Source of the DNA: Cyanobacteria bacterium FACHB-471
Lineage (GTDB): Bacteria > Cyanobacteriota > Cyanobacteriia > Elainellales > Elainellaceae
Direction of reading: 5' to 3'
Length of the DNA stretch: 64,000 bases
NCBI GenBank assembly: GCA_014695345.1
Contig: JACJOC010000012.1
Location: 273,581 to 337,580, forward strand
Shown here: piece after piece, positions 16,311-25,850 of the stretch
How the letters are laid out: the number at the start of each line of letters is the position of its first letter
How positions within the stretch are numbered: position 1 is the stretch's first letter
Translations under genes and position numbers: made by a program
Notes under the pieces: model-generated
Told to the model about the DNA's origin: nothing
Database searches by the model: none
What the model saw: the letters and a program-made list of their open reading frames with translations, nothing else

Positions 16311-19300
16311 ATGACCGATGTTACCTCAGTTGCCCAAAATCAAATGCCGCAAAATGCTGTCTTAACTGTCGTGGAGCAGATCGATCAGGCGATCGCCCAT
16401 TTGCGTCAACTGACCCAGCTCGATATTCAGGCAAACTGGCATTATTGCCTTGAGGATTTATCGATTGCGGAAGCAAACCAACCTGAACGGTGGAAAGAGT
16501 GGGCGATCGCTTCCCTCAACGCGCGGCATCACGTCGCCTGGGCAAAAGGACAGCAAGTGCTGTGGCTGGGACAAACTCTGACTATTCCGCCAGCTTTGGA
16601 AGGATATTTCCTGGAAGGGCTGGCTTTGCGGCTGGCTGTGGTCTGGTGGGCAGAGGACGCGCAAATTTTTGTGAATGGGGAGCTGGTGCAGGAAGGCGAT
16701 ATTTTTGACGCTTCCACCCGAATTTTGCTTAGCCCATCTGCCAAACCGGGAGAGCAAATTCACGTTGCGCTGCGGCTGGTCAGTCCCGGTCATGACGATG
16801 GTGCGCTGGTCAAGTCGCTCTGCCTCTACGAAAATTCGTTTCCCAATTCGCCTACTCCTGAACCGGGATTTGTGGCAGATGAGTTGGCTGTTTTGCAGCG
16901 ATATCTCACCGCCTTTGCACCCGAAAAGCTGGAAACGCTAGCGACTGCCGTTGCTCAACTCGATTGGGCAGCACTGCGGGATCAATCTATAGCGGCTCGT
17001 CTTCGCTTTGACCAATCGCTGCAAGCCCTGCGACAAGAACTTCAGCCGTTGGGTGACTGGCTAAAACAGCGGCAAGTTCAGCTTGTGGGACATGCCCACC
17101 TGGATCTGGCGTGGCTGTGGACGGTAAGTGACACCTGGGAAGCAGCAGAGCGCACCTTTAAGTCGGTTCTCTCGCTTCAGCAAGATTTTCCTGAATTGAC
17201 CTTCTGCCACTCGTCACCTGCACTGTTTGCCTGGATCGAACAGCACCGGCCGGAGCTGTTTGCAGCAATTCAAGCCCAGGTTGCAGCGGGTACCTGGGAA
17301 ATCGCAGCGGGGCTTTGGGTGGAGCCAGAGCTGAATCTAGTTAACGGTGAGTCGATTGTGCGGCAGGTGCTTTACGGTCAGCGCTATGTGCAGGAAAAGT
17401 TTGGCAAACTGAGCGCGATCGCCTGGTTGCCCGACAGTTTTGGGTTTTGCTGGCAGCTTCCGCAAATTCTCAAGCAAGGGGGCATTGAATACTTCGTCAC
17501 CCAAAAACTGCGCTGGAACGACACCACAGAATTTCCCCATGAACTGTTTTGGTGGCGATCGCCCGACGGCAGCGAAATTCTTAGCTTCATGTCACCCCGT
17601 ATCGGTGAAGGTATCGATCCGCTAAAAATCTCTGAATACGCTTCCACTTGGGAAGCCAAGACTACCGTTCAGCAATCTCTTTGGCTTCCTGGTGTGGGCG
17701 ATCACGGCGGCGGACCCACTCGCGACATGCTAGAAGTCGGCCACCGCTGGCAGCACTCCCCCTTCTTCCCCCAACTCACCTTCAGCACCGTCCTGGACTA
17801 CCTGCGATCGCTGCCTCAGATGGGCAATGCCCACCCCCCTTCCCTAGTCCCTAGTCCCCACCAGCCCCCAATCCCTTCCCTCCCCACTCTGAACTCCGAA
17901 CTCTACCTCGAATTCCATCGCGGCTGCTACACATCTCATGCCGACCAAAAATGGTGGAATCGTCGCTGTGAACGGTTGCTCTATCAGGCTGAATTATTCA
18001 GCTCCGTAGCAACCCTGCTTACAGGCGCAAGTTATCCTAAAGCGGCAATTGAAAGTGCCTGGAAACAGGTGCTTTTCAACCAGTTTCACGATATTTTGCC
18101 CGGTTCCTCAATCGCAGAAGTCTTTGACGATGCCAATCAAGCCTGGATAAAGGCAGAGCAAATCGGAGAACAGCTTTTGGTGAAGGCACTGGAGGCGATC
18201 GCCACTCAAATTCACCTCCCTGCTCCACCACAGCCTGATTGTCAGCCCATTGTGGTCTTCAATTCACTGAACTGGGCGCGATCGGAGGTCGTTGCCGTTC
18301 CCATATCTGATCCAGATTTAAACTGGCGAGTGTTTGATTTGGAAGAACGTGAGATTCCTAGTCAGATACAGCAGGATCATGACTCTGCCTTTTTGCTGTT
18401 TTATGCAGAGAAGATGCCTGGATTGGGCTATCAGGTGTACTGGTTGAAGGGCGATCGCCTCACAGGGGAAACTGCTTCGCACTCTTCTCAAATTTTGGCT
18501 GAATCATCTGCCCCTTCAGAGGTTTGGGTACTGGAAAACGAAATTCTGCGGGTCAGCATCGATCCCGAAACGGGAAACCTGAGCAGCGTGTTTGACAAGG
18601 TGCAGCAACGGCAGGTGTTGAGCAATGCGGGCAATCAGCTTCAGTTTTTCAAGGATAGCGGTCAGTATTGGGATGCCTGGAATATCGACCCTGACTACGC
18701 CAAACATGCTTTGCCAGCAGCAACACTGAAGCAAATTTGCTGGCTAGAGCGAGGCGAAATTCAGCAGAGGCTCAGAGTAGTACGCCAGTTTGGGCAATCG
18801 GAATTTCAGCAAGATTACATTTTGCAGCGGGGATTGCCCGTTCTCAAAATCGCCACTGTTGTGAATTGGCAAGAAAGTCAGGTGTTGGTGAAAGCGGCTT
18901 TTCCACTGAATTTGAGAGCTGACTTCGCGACTTATGAAATTCCCTGTGGGGCGATCGCTCGTCCCACGCTTCCTCCCAATGACCAAACCAATGACCAAGC
19001 CGATACTGCCTCACTCCCCGATGCGGTTCGAGCTAAGTGGGAGGTTCCAGCCTTACAGTGGGCTGACCTGAGCCAGTCTGACGAAGGCATTCACTACGGC
19101 GTGAGTTTGCTCAACGACTGCAAACATGGATATGACAGCCAACCATCTCAGTTGCGGTTGACACTGCTGCGTAGTTCAGAATGGCCCCATGCCGCAGCCG
19201 ATCGCGGCATTCACCAATTTTGCTATGCGCTTTATCCTCACAGTGGCGATTGGCAAACAGCCGAGACAGTGCATCGCGGCTATGAGCTAAATCAACCGTT

Positions 19301-19628
19301 GCTGGTAGTCCAACCTAAGCAAGCAGGCACCCGCAAATTGTTGCCATCAACCGGACAATTCCTTCAGCTAGAATCACAAAACCTGGTTCTTACTGCCTTT
19401 AAGCAATCGGAACAGGGCGATCGGTGGGTTTTGAGAGTTTATGAATGTGAGGGGCGATCGGCAGAGCTAAAGCTGGCGGATCTAGGAGATCTTCTATCTG
19501 AATATCTCGAGCCTGAAACTGCCCAAATCACGACTCTGCTAGAGGAGTCAGATGGTTCTTCTTTAAACCAAGAGACACGAGCTTTTCACATTTCTCCCTG
19601 GCGAATTGCAACGTTCACATTCAAATAA
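16311..19628 (+). CDS. alpha-mannosidase, glycoside hydrolase family 38
   Basis: This large GH38 enzyme (about 1105 aa) hydrolyses alpha-mannosidic bonds by a zinc-dependent retaining mechanism. Zinc and active-site motifs are LVGHAHLDLAWLWT (His and Asp ligands), WLPDSFGFCWQLPQILKQGG (nucleophile Asp) and NQFHDILPGSSI (zinc His). An N-terminal beta-sandwich-like part precedes the catalytic domain, and the usual beta-rich C-terminal region follows. I prefer the ATG at 16311 to the TTG at 16263. No export signal is seen, so it is probably cytoplasmic. A Pro/Ser-rich insert at 17842-17904 is encoded by nine heptanucleotide repeats. Confidence 0.94.
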   Translation: MTDVTSVAQNQMPQNAVLTVVEQIDQAIAHLRQLTQLDIQANWHYCLEDLSIAEANQPERWKEWAIASLNARHHVAWAKGQQVLWLGQTLTIPPALEGYFLEGLALRLAVVWWAEDAQIFVNGELVQEGDIFDASTRILLSPSAKPGEQIHVALRLVSPGHDDGALVKSLCLYENSFPNSPTPEPGFVADELAVLQRYLTAFAPEKLETLATAVAQLDWAALRDQSIAARLRFDQSLQALRQELQPLGDWLKQRQVQLVGHAHLDLAWLWTVSDTWEAAERTFKSVLSLQQDFPELTFCHSSPALFAWIEQHRPELFAAIQAQVAAGTWEIAAGLWVEPELNLVNGESIVRQVLYGQRYVQEKFGKLSAIAWLPDSFGFCWQLPQILKQGGIEYFVTQKLRWNDTTEFPHELFWWRSPDGSEILSFMSPRIGEGIDPLKISEYASTWEAKTTVQQSLWLPGVGDHGGGPTRDMLEVGHRWQHSPFFPQLTFSTVLDYLRSLPQMGNAHPPSLVPSPHQPPIPSLPTLNSELYLEFHRGCYTSHADQKWWNRRCERLLYQAELFSSVATLLTGASYPKAAIESAWKQVLFNQFHDILPGSSIAEVFDDANQAWIKAEQIGEQLLVKALEAIATQIHLPAPPQPDCQPIVVFNSLNWARSEVVAVPISDPDLNWRVFDLEEREIPSQIQQDHDSAFLLFYAEKMPGLGYQVYWLKGDRLTGETASHSSQILAESSAPSEVWVLENEILRVSIDPETGNLSSVFDKVQQRQVLSNAGNQLQFFKDSGQYWDAWNIDPDYAKHALPAATLKQICWLERGEIQQRLRVVRQFGQSEFQQDYILQRGLPVLKIATVVNWQESQVLVKAAFPLNLRADFATYEIPCGAIARPTLPPNDQTNDQADTASLPDAVRAKWEVPALQWADLSQSDEGIHYGVSLLNDCKHGYDSQPSQLRLTLLRSSEWPHAAADRGIHQFCYALYPHSGDWQTAETVHRGYELNQPLLVVQPKQAGTRKLLPSTGQFLQLESQNLVLTAFKQSEQGDRWVLRVYECEGRSAELKLADLGDLLSEYLEPETAQITTLLEESDGSSLNQETRAFHISPWRIATFTFK
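17842..17904 (+). repeat. nine heptanucleotide repeats inside the alpha-mannosidase gene
   Basis: Units include CCCTAGT twice, CCCCACC, AGCCCCC, AATCCCT, GAACTCC and GAACTCT. The block is 63 bases, exactly 21 codons, so it keeps the reading frame and adds a Pro/Ser-rich loop. Confidence 0.8.
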
Positions 19629-19877
19629 CAGCGCGATCAATAGCCCGATCGCCTTAAATGAAGGCAGTTTTCTGGAATTAGGTAATCCCAGACCGTAGAT
19701 CAAAGGGCAGCTTTTGAGGGTGAATGGGTACCCACGTCAAGAGCATTAAAGATTTCCAATTTCAAAATTGGCAACCAACAGCCAACACTTGTGCGATCGC
19801 CCGCATAATCTTGAAGTAAGCCTGGTGCTGAAAACCTTTCCTCGTCCTATCGCTAAGTTTGGTGTGACCTGAGTTCC

Positions 19878-21986
19878 ATGTCATCAATTTACTGTAGTCA
19901 AAGTCATGAGAACCCACCGGGCAGCCGATTTTGTCGACTGTGTGGCGAAAAACTTGTCAACAGCCAGGTACATCCAGGCTCAGTCGCTCAAGGGATAGAC
20001 ACCACGATTGGTTTGCGCTATCGGATCAAGCGGCAGTTAGGTCATGGTGGCTTTGGTCGCACTTACCTGGCAGAAGATTTAAATCGGTTTAACGAACCGT
20101 GCGTGCTGAAAGAGTTTGCTCCCCAGGTTCACGGAACCTACGCCCTCCAGAAAGCAGAGGAATTGTTTGAGCGGGAAGCAGGCGTACTGTACAAGCTTCA
20201 ACACCCCCAAATTCCCCGCTTTCGAGAACTATTTCGGGCAGATTTTGAGAAACAGGCGCATCTATTTCTAGTTCAGGACTATGTTGAGGGACAAACCTAT
20301 CGGCAGCTTTTAGATGCGCGTAAGCTTCAGGGAATGAGCTTTACTGAGTCGGAAGTGATGCAGCTTCTGATTCAGCTTTTGCCTGTGTTGCAGTACATCC
20401 ATAGCGTTGGGGTAATTCACCGGGATATTTCGCCTGACAACTTGATTTTGCGCTACAGCGATCAGCTACCTGTGTTGATTGATTTTGGTGGCGTCAAGCA
20501 AGTGGCAGCGGCAGTTTCGCAATACGTGCAGGGAACGATGCAGGCACAGCCGATGTCTGCACCAGAGACTCGACTCGGCAAGGTTGGCTATGCTCCCGAA
20601 GAGCAAATGCAGCTTGGCAGGGCTTATCCTCACAGCGATTTGTATGCATTAGCGATGACGGTGTTGGTGCTATTGACGGGCAAAGAGCCGCAGGAGTTTT
20701 TGGGTAGCTTGCCGCGCCGCAACTGGAGTCAGGAACTAAACCTCAGTCCAGGGCTGAGTGCCATATTGGAACAGATGCGATCGCCCCGCCCCAACGATCG
20801 CTACCAATCCGCTGCGGAAGTCTTGCAAGCCCTGGGAATTACCCCCGTCGATCTTGGCTATGTTCAAACCCAGCCGCCCCCCAGCTACATTCCCCCTGCG
20901 CCGCCTAACTTTGAGATCCAGGGAACTGTGGCGATTGCCCCTCCTGTCACACCTCATAGCCCTACACCCTACGCCCCTACACCCCACACCCCCTCTCGCC
21001 AAGGTTTTGGCTTTGGCAAACTTCTAGTAGTGCTAGCTCTAATTTCGGGTTCCGCCGGAGCAGGCTGGTGGACAACCACAAACTGGCTCTTGCCAGAACA
21101 GGTACCCGGCCCACCTACAGAAGAAGCCGTTGAGCCAGGTTCCGATGAGTCTCCCCGCTTTTCGGAAGCTGAGCAAGCCCGCAAAGCAGAACTTCAGGCA
21201 CAGCGAGAGGAATTGGGCATTCCCTACGAGTTTTACGTCAACCTGGCAAACTCGACGTTTTACGAACGTCATCCTGACCAGCGAGGCCGCACCCTCACTG
21301 ATGGACCGGAGGATGAAGAATGGCGATCACGCTGGGACGAGATCGCTGCTGAGTGGCTGGATACTCTAGAAACTAGCCTTAGCTCAGAAGCGCGCAGACA
21401 GTTGGGCAGCTATGACGAAGGCGATCGCGAACAGTGGAAACAGCAAGCCAATCAGCTTTATGTTGGCAGTCGATCGCTCTATGACCTGGCAGATGCTCAA
21501 TTCTTTCATCTGTTTCCTGAGCAGCGAGGCAAAGATTTTCTCGACCAGCCGCTGGGACAGGTATGGCAAGGAATTGTGTTTGACCGCTTGAGAACCTTGC
21601 AAGATGGCTCAATGCTGGAACAGATAAAGTTTGACGCTGACTCCTACAGCGAACAGTTAGAGGAAAGTCTAGAGCCAGGAGAAGGTCGAGTCTACACGGC
21701 TAACCTCTCAGAAGGGCAAATTCTGCGCCTGGATCTGGATGCTCCTTCTGACGCTACTCAGCTTTCGGTGTATCTACCTCGCCCCACGTCTAACCTGCCC
21801 GTTTTGCTGGAAGACTCTACAGACACCCGCTGGTCGAGCAAGCTGCCCCAGTCAGGCTTCTATGAAGTGGTAGTGGTCTCAACTGCCTCGGAGTCGATCG
21901 ACTATCAGCTTGACCTCACCGTTGATAACGTCACCTCATCGCCTGTGGAGCCGGAAGAACCGGAAGCCCCAGAAGCCAAAAACTAG
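19878..21986 (+). CDS. Ser/Thr protein kinase with zinc-ribbon N-terminus and extracytoplasmic PPC-like region
   Basis: A 702-residue membrane kinase. Residues 1-25 form a short zinc-ribbon-like motif (YCSQSH, then FCRLCGEKL). The kinase domain spans about 48-320, with glycine loop GHGGFGRTY, Lys78 in VLKEF, HRDISPDN at 181-188 and DFGG at 202-205. A Pro-rich linker and one membrane helix (about 378-400) follow. Outside the membrane are two copies of a module of about 45 residues (LANSTFYERHPDQRGRTLTD and LADAQFFHLFPEQRGKDFLD), then a beta-sandwich resembling the bacterial pre-peptidase C-terminal domain (GRVYTANLSEGQILRLDLDA). All catalytic motifs are intact. It heads a co-directional group reaching 25350. 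Confidence 0.93.
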   Translation: MSSIYCSQSHENPPGSRFCRLCGEKLVNSQVHPGSVAQGIDTTIGLRYRIKRQLGHGGFGRTYLAEDLNRFNEPCVLKEFAPQVHGTYALQKAEELFEREAGVLYKLQHPQIPRFRELFRADFEKQAHLFLVQDYVEGQTYRQLLDARKLQGMSFTESEVMQLLIQLLPVLQYIHSVGVIHRDISPDNLILRYSDQLPVLIDFGGVKQVAAAVSQYVQGTMQAQPMSAPETRLGKVGYAPEEQMQLGRAYPHSDLYALAMTVLVLLTGKEPQEFLGSLPRRNWSQELNLSPGLSAILEQMRSPRPNDRYQSAAEVLQALGITPVDLGYVQTQPPPSYIPPAPPNFEIQGTVAIAPPVTPHSPTPYAPTPHTPSRQGFGFGKLLVVLALISGSAGAGWWTTTNWLLPEQVPGPPTEEAVEPGSDESPRFSEAEQARKAELQAQREELGIPYEFYVNLANSTFYERHPDQRGRTLTDGPEDEEWRSRWDEIAAEWLDTLETSLSSEARRQLGSYDEGDREQWKQQANQLYVGSRSLYDLADAQFFHLFPEQRGKDFLDQPLGQVWQGIVFDRLRTLQDGSMLEQIKFDADSYSEQLEESLEPGEGRVYTANLSEGQILRLDLDAPSDATQLSVYLPRPTSNLPVLLEDSTDTRWSSKLPQSGFYEVVVVSTASESIDYQLDLTVDNVTSSPVEPEEPEAPEAKN
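20951..20992 (+). repeat. heptanucleotide repeats in the kinase linker
   Basis: Six heptads (such as AGCCCTA, CACCCTA and ACACCCC twice) encode the Pro/Thr-rich linker just before the membrane helix. Confidence 0.7.
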
Positions 21987-22049
21987 TGTCTGCATCCCTC
22001 ACAGCTACTTCCCCATAGCAACCCCACAAGCTACCCATGTCTCTAACCC

Positions 22050-23315
22050 ATGTCTTTACTAGAGCATTCGCTGGAAAATTATGAAGATAGGTTGTTTGAA
22101 TTAGAAACGGCTGATCCGCTGCCGTCGGTCGAGCAAGTTTTAGATGTGTTGACGGCGCGAGATGTAGTTCATGCATTGTTGTGCGATCGCACCAGAGATG
22201 TCATCCGTCGCCCTGCCGTCCTCACGTACCTCGATCGCCGTTTAAGAAAGCAGTCTGACAGAATTACCCGGGTAGCTGACCTAGAAGATCTGCGAACCAG
22301 CTTTCACCCTAAAGCTGAAGCTTGGTGGTGGTTCTTTGAAGCTCCCGTCCCAGTTTACTGGTGGGATCGGTTCGATCGCCTGTGGAATGCGCTGGCGATT
22401 TTCCTATCGCTGCTCAGTCTGTTTGCGTTGTACAGCATTTCTACCCGGTTTTTGAGTGGCGATCGCGACACTCTCGGCTCAGTTGTGGTTGCCTTACAAA
22501 CAGCACTCACAGGTTTAGTAATTGGCGGAGTCGTAACCAAAGATGGTCATATGACGATCGATCGCGTTTTGACCACGCTCAAAGTTCCAATCCACTTTAA
22601 GCAAGAAGGGCGGCTGATTCTGGTGACGCTGCTGCTGGCATCTCTAATTGGTTTTCGGCTATCTTTTCCGCTAATTGCTAATGCCTACACCTTCAATGGC
22701 GCAAAGGATTATGAAGCGGGGCGGCTGGTCGAAGCTCAGTTGAACTATCAGCGCGCAATTAACCTCAACCCAGACAATCTGGAAGCTCGATTTAAGCTGG
22801 CACTGGCGTTAGAGGATTTGGGCGAATTGGAAGATGCCAGTCGCGAATATCGCATCGTCAGCAGTAGCCGCAAAACTAATCCAAATGCGCTGAATCTAGA
22901 AGGATTGAATAACCTGGCGCGTTTATACATCTTGGCTGAAGACTATGACGAGGCGATTCCTTTACTCCTGCAAGCAAAGGATCAAGTCAAACCTGAAGCA
23001 GAATATCTGCGGTATTCCATTCTTAAAAACCTGGGTTGGGCCAGGTTGGGACAGGAGCGCTATGACGAAGCGGAGGTATATCTACAGGAAGCCATTAAAG
23101 TCAACAATGCTATGGCACCCGCACACTGCTTGCTGGCACAGGTGTTGGAGAAATTGGATCAGCCACAAGACGCGATCGCCGTATGGGAACGCTGCCTCTC
23201 GTCTGCGAAGGTAACTGACCCAGATGAGGATAAGTGGTATGGAATGGCGAGAGAAAGATTAGGAGAAATGGTGCCTCAGACGGTCTTTCAAAGTGAAGAT
23301 GCCCCAACTGAATAG
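22050..23315 (+). CDS. membrane-anchored TPR protein
   Basis: The 421-residue protein has a helical N-terminal region (1 to about 105). Three hydrophobic helices follow: ALAIFLSLLSLFALYSI, SVVVALQTALTGLVIGGVV and LILVTLLLASLIGFRLSF. The C-terminal half consists of tetratricopeptide repeats (YEAGRLVEAQLNYQRAINLN, GELEDASREYRIV, EDYDEAIPLLLQA, ERYDEAEVYLQEAIKV). The TPR region probably binds partner proteins; I do not know the partner. It begins 64 bases after the kinase stop, so one transcript is likely, followed by a small hairpin. Confidence 0.85.
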   Translation: MSLLEHSLENYEDRLFELETADPLPSVEQVLDVLTARDVVHALLCDRTRDVIRRPAVLTYLDRRLRKQSDRITRVADLEDLRTSFHPKAEAWWWFFEAPVPVYWWDRFDRLWNALAIFLSLLSLFALYSISTRFLSGDRDTLGSVVVALQTALTGLVIGGVVTKDGHMTIDRVLTTLKVPIHFKQEGRLILVTLLLASLIGFRLSFPLIANAYTFNGAKDYEAGRLVEAQLNYQRAINLNPDNLEARFKLALALEDLGELEDASREYRIVSSSRKTNPNALNLEGLNNLARLYILAEDYDEAIPLLLQAKDQVKPEAEYLRYSILKNLGWARLGQERYDEAEVYLQEAIKVNNAMAPAHCLLAQVLEKLDQPQDAIAVWERCLSSAKVTDPDEDKWYGMARERLGEMVPQTVFQSEDAPTE

Positions 23316-23740
23316 ACTACATTTCTTGTGAAAGGGGCATCTCGCCCCTTAAGTGGACAAGCTATTCGCTCTACGGATCATTTAATTCACAGTTTAAATT
23401 CAAGGTTAAGGAGGTTCTTAAGAGATTCAAAGGAATGGAACTTGATAGTTTGCTGCAGCATCTACACAACATGAAGGATGCATTCAGTATGAGAATTGCG
23501 CTTTTATATACTCAGGGTCTAATTCTTAAATTAGTTAGTTTAATTGGGTGCTTGAGCGATCGCCTTTAACGCCGCAACGGGTAGTGTTGCCGCGATAAGA
23601 ACTGTCAGCGATCGCACCAAATTAGGGGTTGCACAGTCTAAATTGGAAGGATATCGATCCCGTACTACACGAGGGTCATTTTTGCATTTTGAAGCAAGTA
23701 GCAGTCACCAAGCTAAATTGGAAACTAGGTAAAACAGGTC
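23316..23740. other. 425-bp intergenic region
   Basis: It contains the hairpin at 23332-23350. It also contains one possible tiny gene, 23435-23569, encoding 44 residues from MELDSLLQHLHNMKDAFSMR to a hydrophobic end LILKLVSLIGCLSDRL. Its start has AAAGGA immediately before the ATG, too close for a good ribosome site, and no family is recognised, so I do not call it a gene. The rest should hold the promoter of the gene at 23741. Confidence 0.4.
23332..23350 (+). terminator. short GC-rich hairpin after the TPR gene
   Basis: AAGGGGC at 23332-23338 pairs perfectly with GCCCCTT at 23344-23350 around a five-base loop. No T tract follows, so termination is only suggested. Confidence 0.5.
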
Positions 23741-24118
23741 ATGCGGCGTGAAAGTTTCACTTTTGTTATTTTGGGCTTAGCACTGGCGGGGTTAGGCTAC
23801 GGAATTGCTTATGATCTGGCTACTGCACAGCAATCCACCTCAATCTTCCGATCGTCCGAGCGTTCAGAGGCGATCGCCCGCATTGTTGATGTTAACAACG
23901 GTCGAGTGGCTCGCAAAAGAGTTAATGCCCAGGATTACCAACTCGTTGATGTCAACACAGACCTCTTTGCAGGCGACCTGATTTTGCCCGAAGGCAATGC
24001 TGTTGTTCTGGTTCAGTGCAACGAGTCTGGAACGGTCTGGCGAGTTCCAACAGGCAGCCCCTCCGGAGTAAGCAGCGGTTGTGCGTCTCCCGATCGCTTC
24101 AACTTCGGTCCCAGATAA
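23741..24118 (+). CDS. small exported protein with FecR-like beta region
   Basis: This 125-residue protein has an N-terminal signal or anchor (FTFVILGLALAGLGYGIAYD) followed by ARIVDVNNGRVARKR and LFAGDLILPEGNAVVLVQCN. The spacing of V-x-G-x-V and GDLI-x-P-x-G resembles the FecR beta domain, which in other bacteria senses or scaffolds at the cell surface. The last part (RVPTGSPSGVSSGC) recalls short exported proteins often found next to TPR genes in cyanobacteria; that recollection is not verified. Two cysteines (in VQCN and SSGC) could form a disulfide. Confidence 0.7.
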   Translation: MRRESFTFVILGLALAGLGYGIAYDLATAQQSTSIFRSSERSEAIARIVDVNNGRVARKRVNAQDYQLVDVNTDLFAGDLILPEGNAVVLVQCNESGTVWRVPTGSPSGVSSGCASPDRFNFGPR

Positions 24119-24306
24119 CTCTAAAATAAATTTTTCTTTAGAATAATTTTTCTCAATAGCTCTCCCTTACTAGCCTTTGATGCCCAATCCCTAGTCGCAC
24201 CTCCTCCTATCTGACCAAATAGGGCGATGAGGAAATCGCTCTAAAGAGTTAGACTCTTGGGTTAGAGGATTCACCTGCCAGAACAGAGCAACACGGGAGA
24301 TGAGCG

Positions 24307-25350
24307 ATGCAGCAAACGGCTCTGCTTTGCCTGATTTTTGTTAGCCTGATCGTTACTGGATGTAGAGGGACACTACCGCCGATCGCCAGTCCAACCTGCT
24401 ACGAAACCACCAACCTAGCGGATGAAAGTGGGCTCTATCCCGTTCGCCAAAACAACCAGGTCGGTTTTATCAATCGCAGCGGGTACACCGTCATTGAGCC
24501 TCAGTTTGACGAAGCCTGTGGATTTTCTGAAGGGTTATCTCTGGCTGCTGCAAATGGCAAATGGGGCTACATTGACCGCACCGGGGAGTTTGTCATCCAG
24601 CCTCAATACGATTACGCAGAGCATTTTGTTGGCGGCATCGCGTTTGTTGAAAAAGACGGTCAGTTTACCTACATTGACGCAGCAGGGCAGCTAGTGGCTG
24701 AGGTCGCCGGACAGGTTTCTTACGAGGATGGCAGCCGCAACGCCACCTGGAAAGTACCCAGCACCTTTGTCGATCGCCGTTCTGGTAGAGAAGTTCGCAA
24801 TCCGCAGCGAGAAGCGGAAGCGCGCGAAAGAGATTTTGTCCCCGCACCGCAGGTTGAGATCGACCAATATGAGGGGCACAGCTACGCCTCTGAAGGGTTT
24901 ATGGCAGTGCAGGTGAATGGCAAGTGGGGCTATATCGACCAGACCGGAAAATTTATCATCGAGCCACAGTTCAGCAACTTTAGACCTTTTTCTGAGGGGC
25001 TGGTGGCCGTGCAGGTCGGCGACAAATGGGGATACATGAATCAGCAGGGAGAATTTGTGATTCAGCCTCAGTTTTCCGGTGTCAAAGATTTTTCTGAAGG
25101 GTTAGCAGCGGTGAGCTTGGATCCTAAACAGTCTGAGTGGGGATATATCAACCGTTCAGGAGACTTTGCGATCGCCCCCCAGTTTGACGGCTTTGCAGAA
25201 AACTTTGATGGCGGGCTAGCCCTAGTAAACCATGACAGCGTCGATTACTATATCGATCCTCATGGGCGCATCGTTTGGCAATCGACCAAAAGCTGGCTCG
25301 TGACCGCAATCCATTTTGTTCAAGATTTTTGGGCAATTCGGGCAGGGTAA
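24307..25350 (+). CDS. WG-repeat lipoprotein
   Basis: The 347-residue protein begins with a signal peptide and lipobox (LIVTGC, Cys19), so it should be an acylated surface or periplasmic lipoprotein. The remainder is made of repeated WG (beta-strand) motifs: KWGYIDRTGEFVIQPQYD, KWGYIDQTGKFIIEPQFS, KWGYMNQQGEFVIQPQFS, EWGYINRSGDFAIAPQFD. One degenerate copy (FTYIDAAGQLV) lacks WG and is followed by a charged insert of about 50 residues. WG repeats are thought to bind other proteins or the cell wall, but this protein's role is unknown. Confidence 0.92.
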   Translation: MQQTALLCLIFVSLIVTGCRGTLPPIASPTCYETTNLADESGLYPVRQNNQVGFINRSGYTVIEPQFDEACGFSEGLSLAAANGKWGYIDRTGEFVIQPQYDYAEHFVGGIAFVEKDGQFTYIDAAGQLVAEVAGQVSYEDGSRNATWKVPSTFVDRRSGREVRNPQREAEARERDFVPAPQVEIDQYEGHSYASEGFMAVQVNGKWGYIDQTGKFIIEPQFSNFRPFSEGLVAVQVGDKWGYMNQQGEFVIQPQFSGVKDFSEGLAAVSLDPKQSEWGYINRSGDFAIAPQFDGFAENFDGGLALVNHDSVDYYIDPHGRIVWQSTKSWLVTAIHFVQDFWAIRAG

Positions 25351-25506
25351 GCAGGTGAAGGATAGATGGAATTCCAGGAATCTTTGAAAATTTAACCTCC
25401 ATTTCTCACTCCCAACCCTCAATTTCCACTCTCCAAACCTTAATCTCTAATCCTCAATTCCTAATACACCATTAAGATTGGAGTATGTGTGATTTAAATG
25501 TGAATT

Positions 25507-25767
25507 ATGACTGCCAACGTTGAAATTTACACTTGGGCTTCTTGTCCTTTCTGCATTCGAGCTAAAGCACTGCTGAATAAGAAGGGAATTGAGTTTACCG
25601 AATACCCCATTGATGGTGATGAACAGGCGCGAGCAGTAATGGCTGAACGGGCTCACGGTAGACGTTCCTTGCCCCAAATCTTTATCAACGATCAGCACAT
25701 TGGCGGCTGCGATGACCTGTATACACTCAACTCTCGTGGCAAGCTAGATGATCTGCTAGCCGCATAA
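25507..25767 (+). CDS. grxC: glutaredoxin 3
   Basis: This 86-residue glutaredoxin carries the dithiol active site CPFC (residues about 13-16), the glutathione-binding RRSLPQIFIND (cis-Pro) and IGGCDDLYTL near the C-terminus. It reduces disulfides and glutathionylated proteins using glutathione. The gene is 83 bases upstream of gshB on the same strand, a pairing I recall as common in cyanobacteria that joins glutathione synthesis with its use. Confidence 0.97.
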   Translation: MTANVEIYTWASCPFCIRAKALLNKKGIEFTEYPIDGDEQARAVMAERAHGRRSLPQIFINDQHIGGCDDLYTLNSRGKLDDLLAA

Positions 25768-25850
25768 GAACTTGGACATGGCTGCTTTGGACATAGCTGC
25801 TTTGCGGTTTAATGTAGAGTTGCCCAAGTGCATCGCTGGAGAGTGGCTGC

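Noticed and set aside
23435..23569. 44-codon open frame with a hydrophobic C-terminus
   Set aside because: The ribosome-site-like AAAGGA touches the ATG and no relative is known; noted under the intergenic entry but not called a gene.
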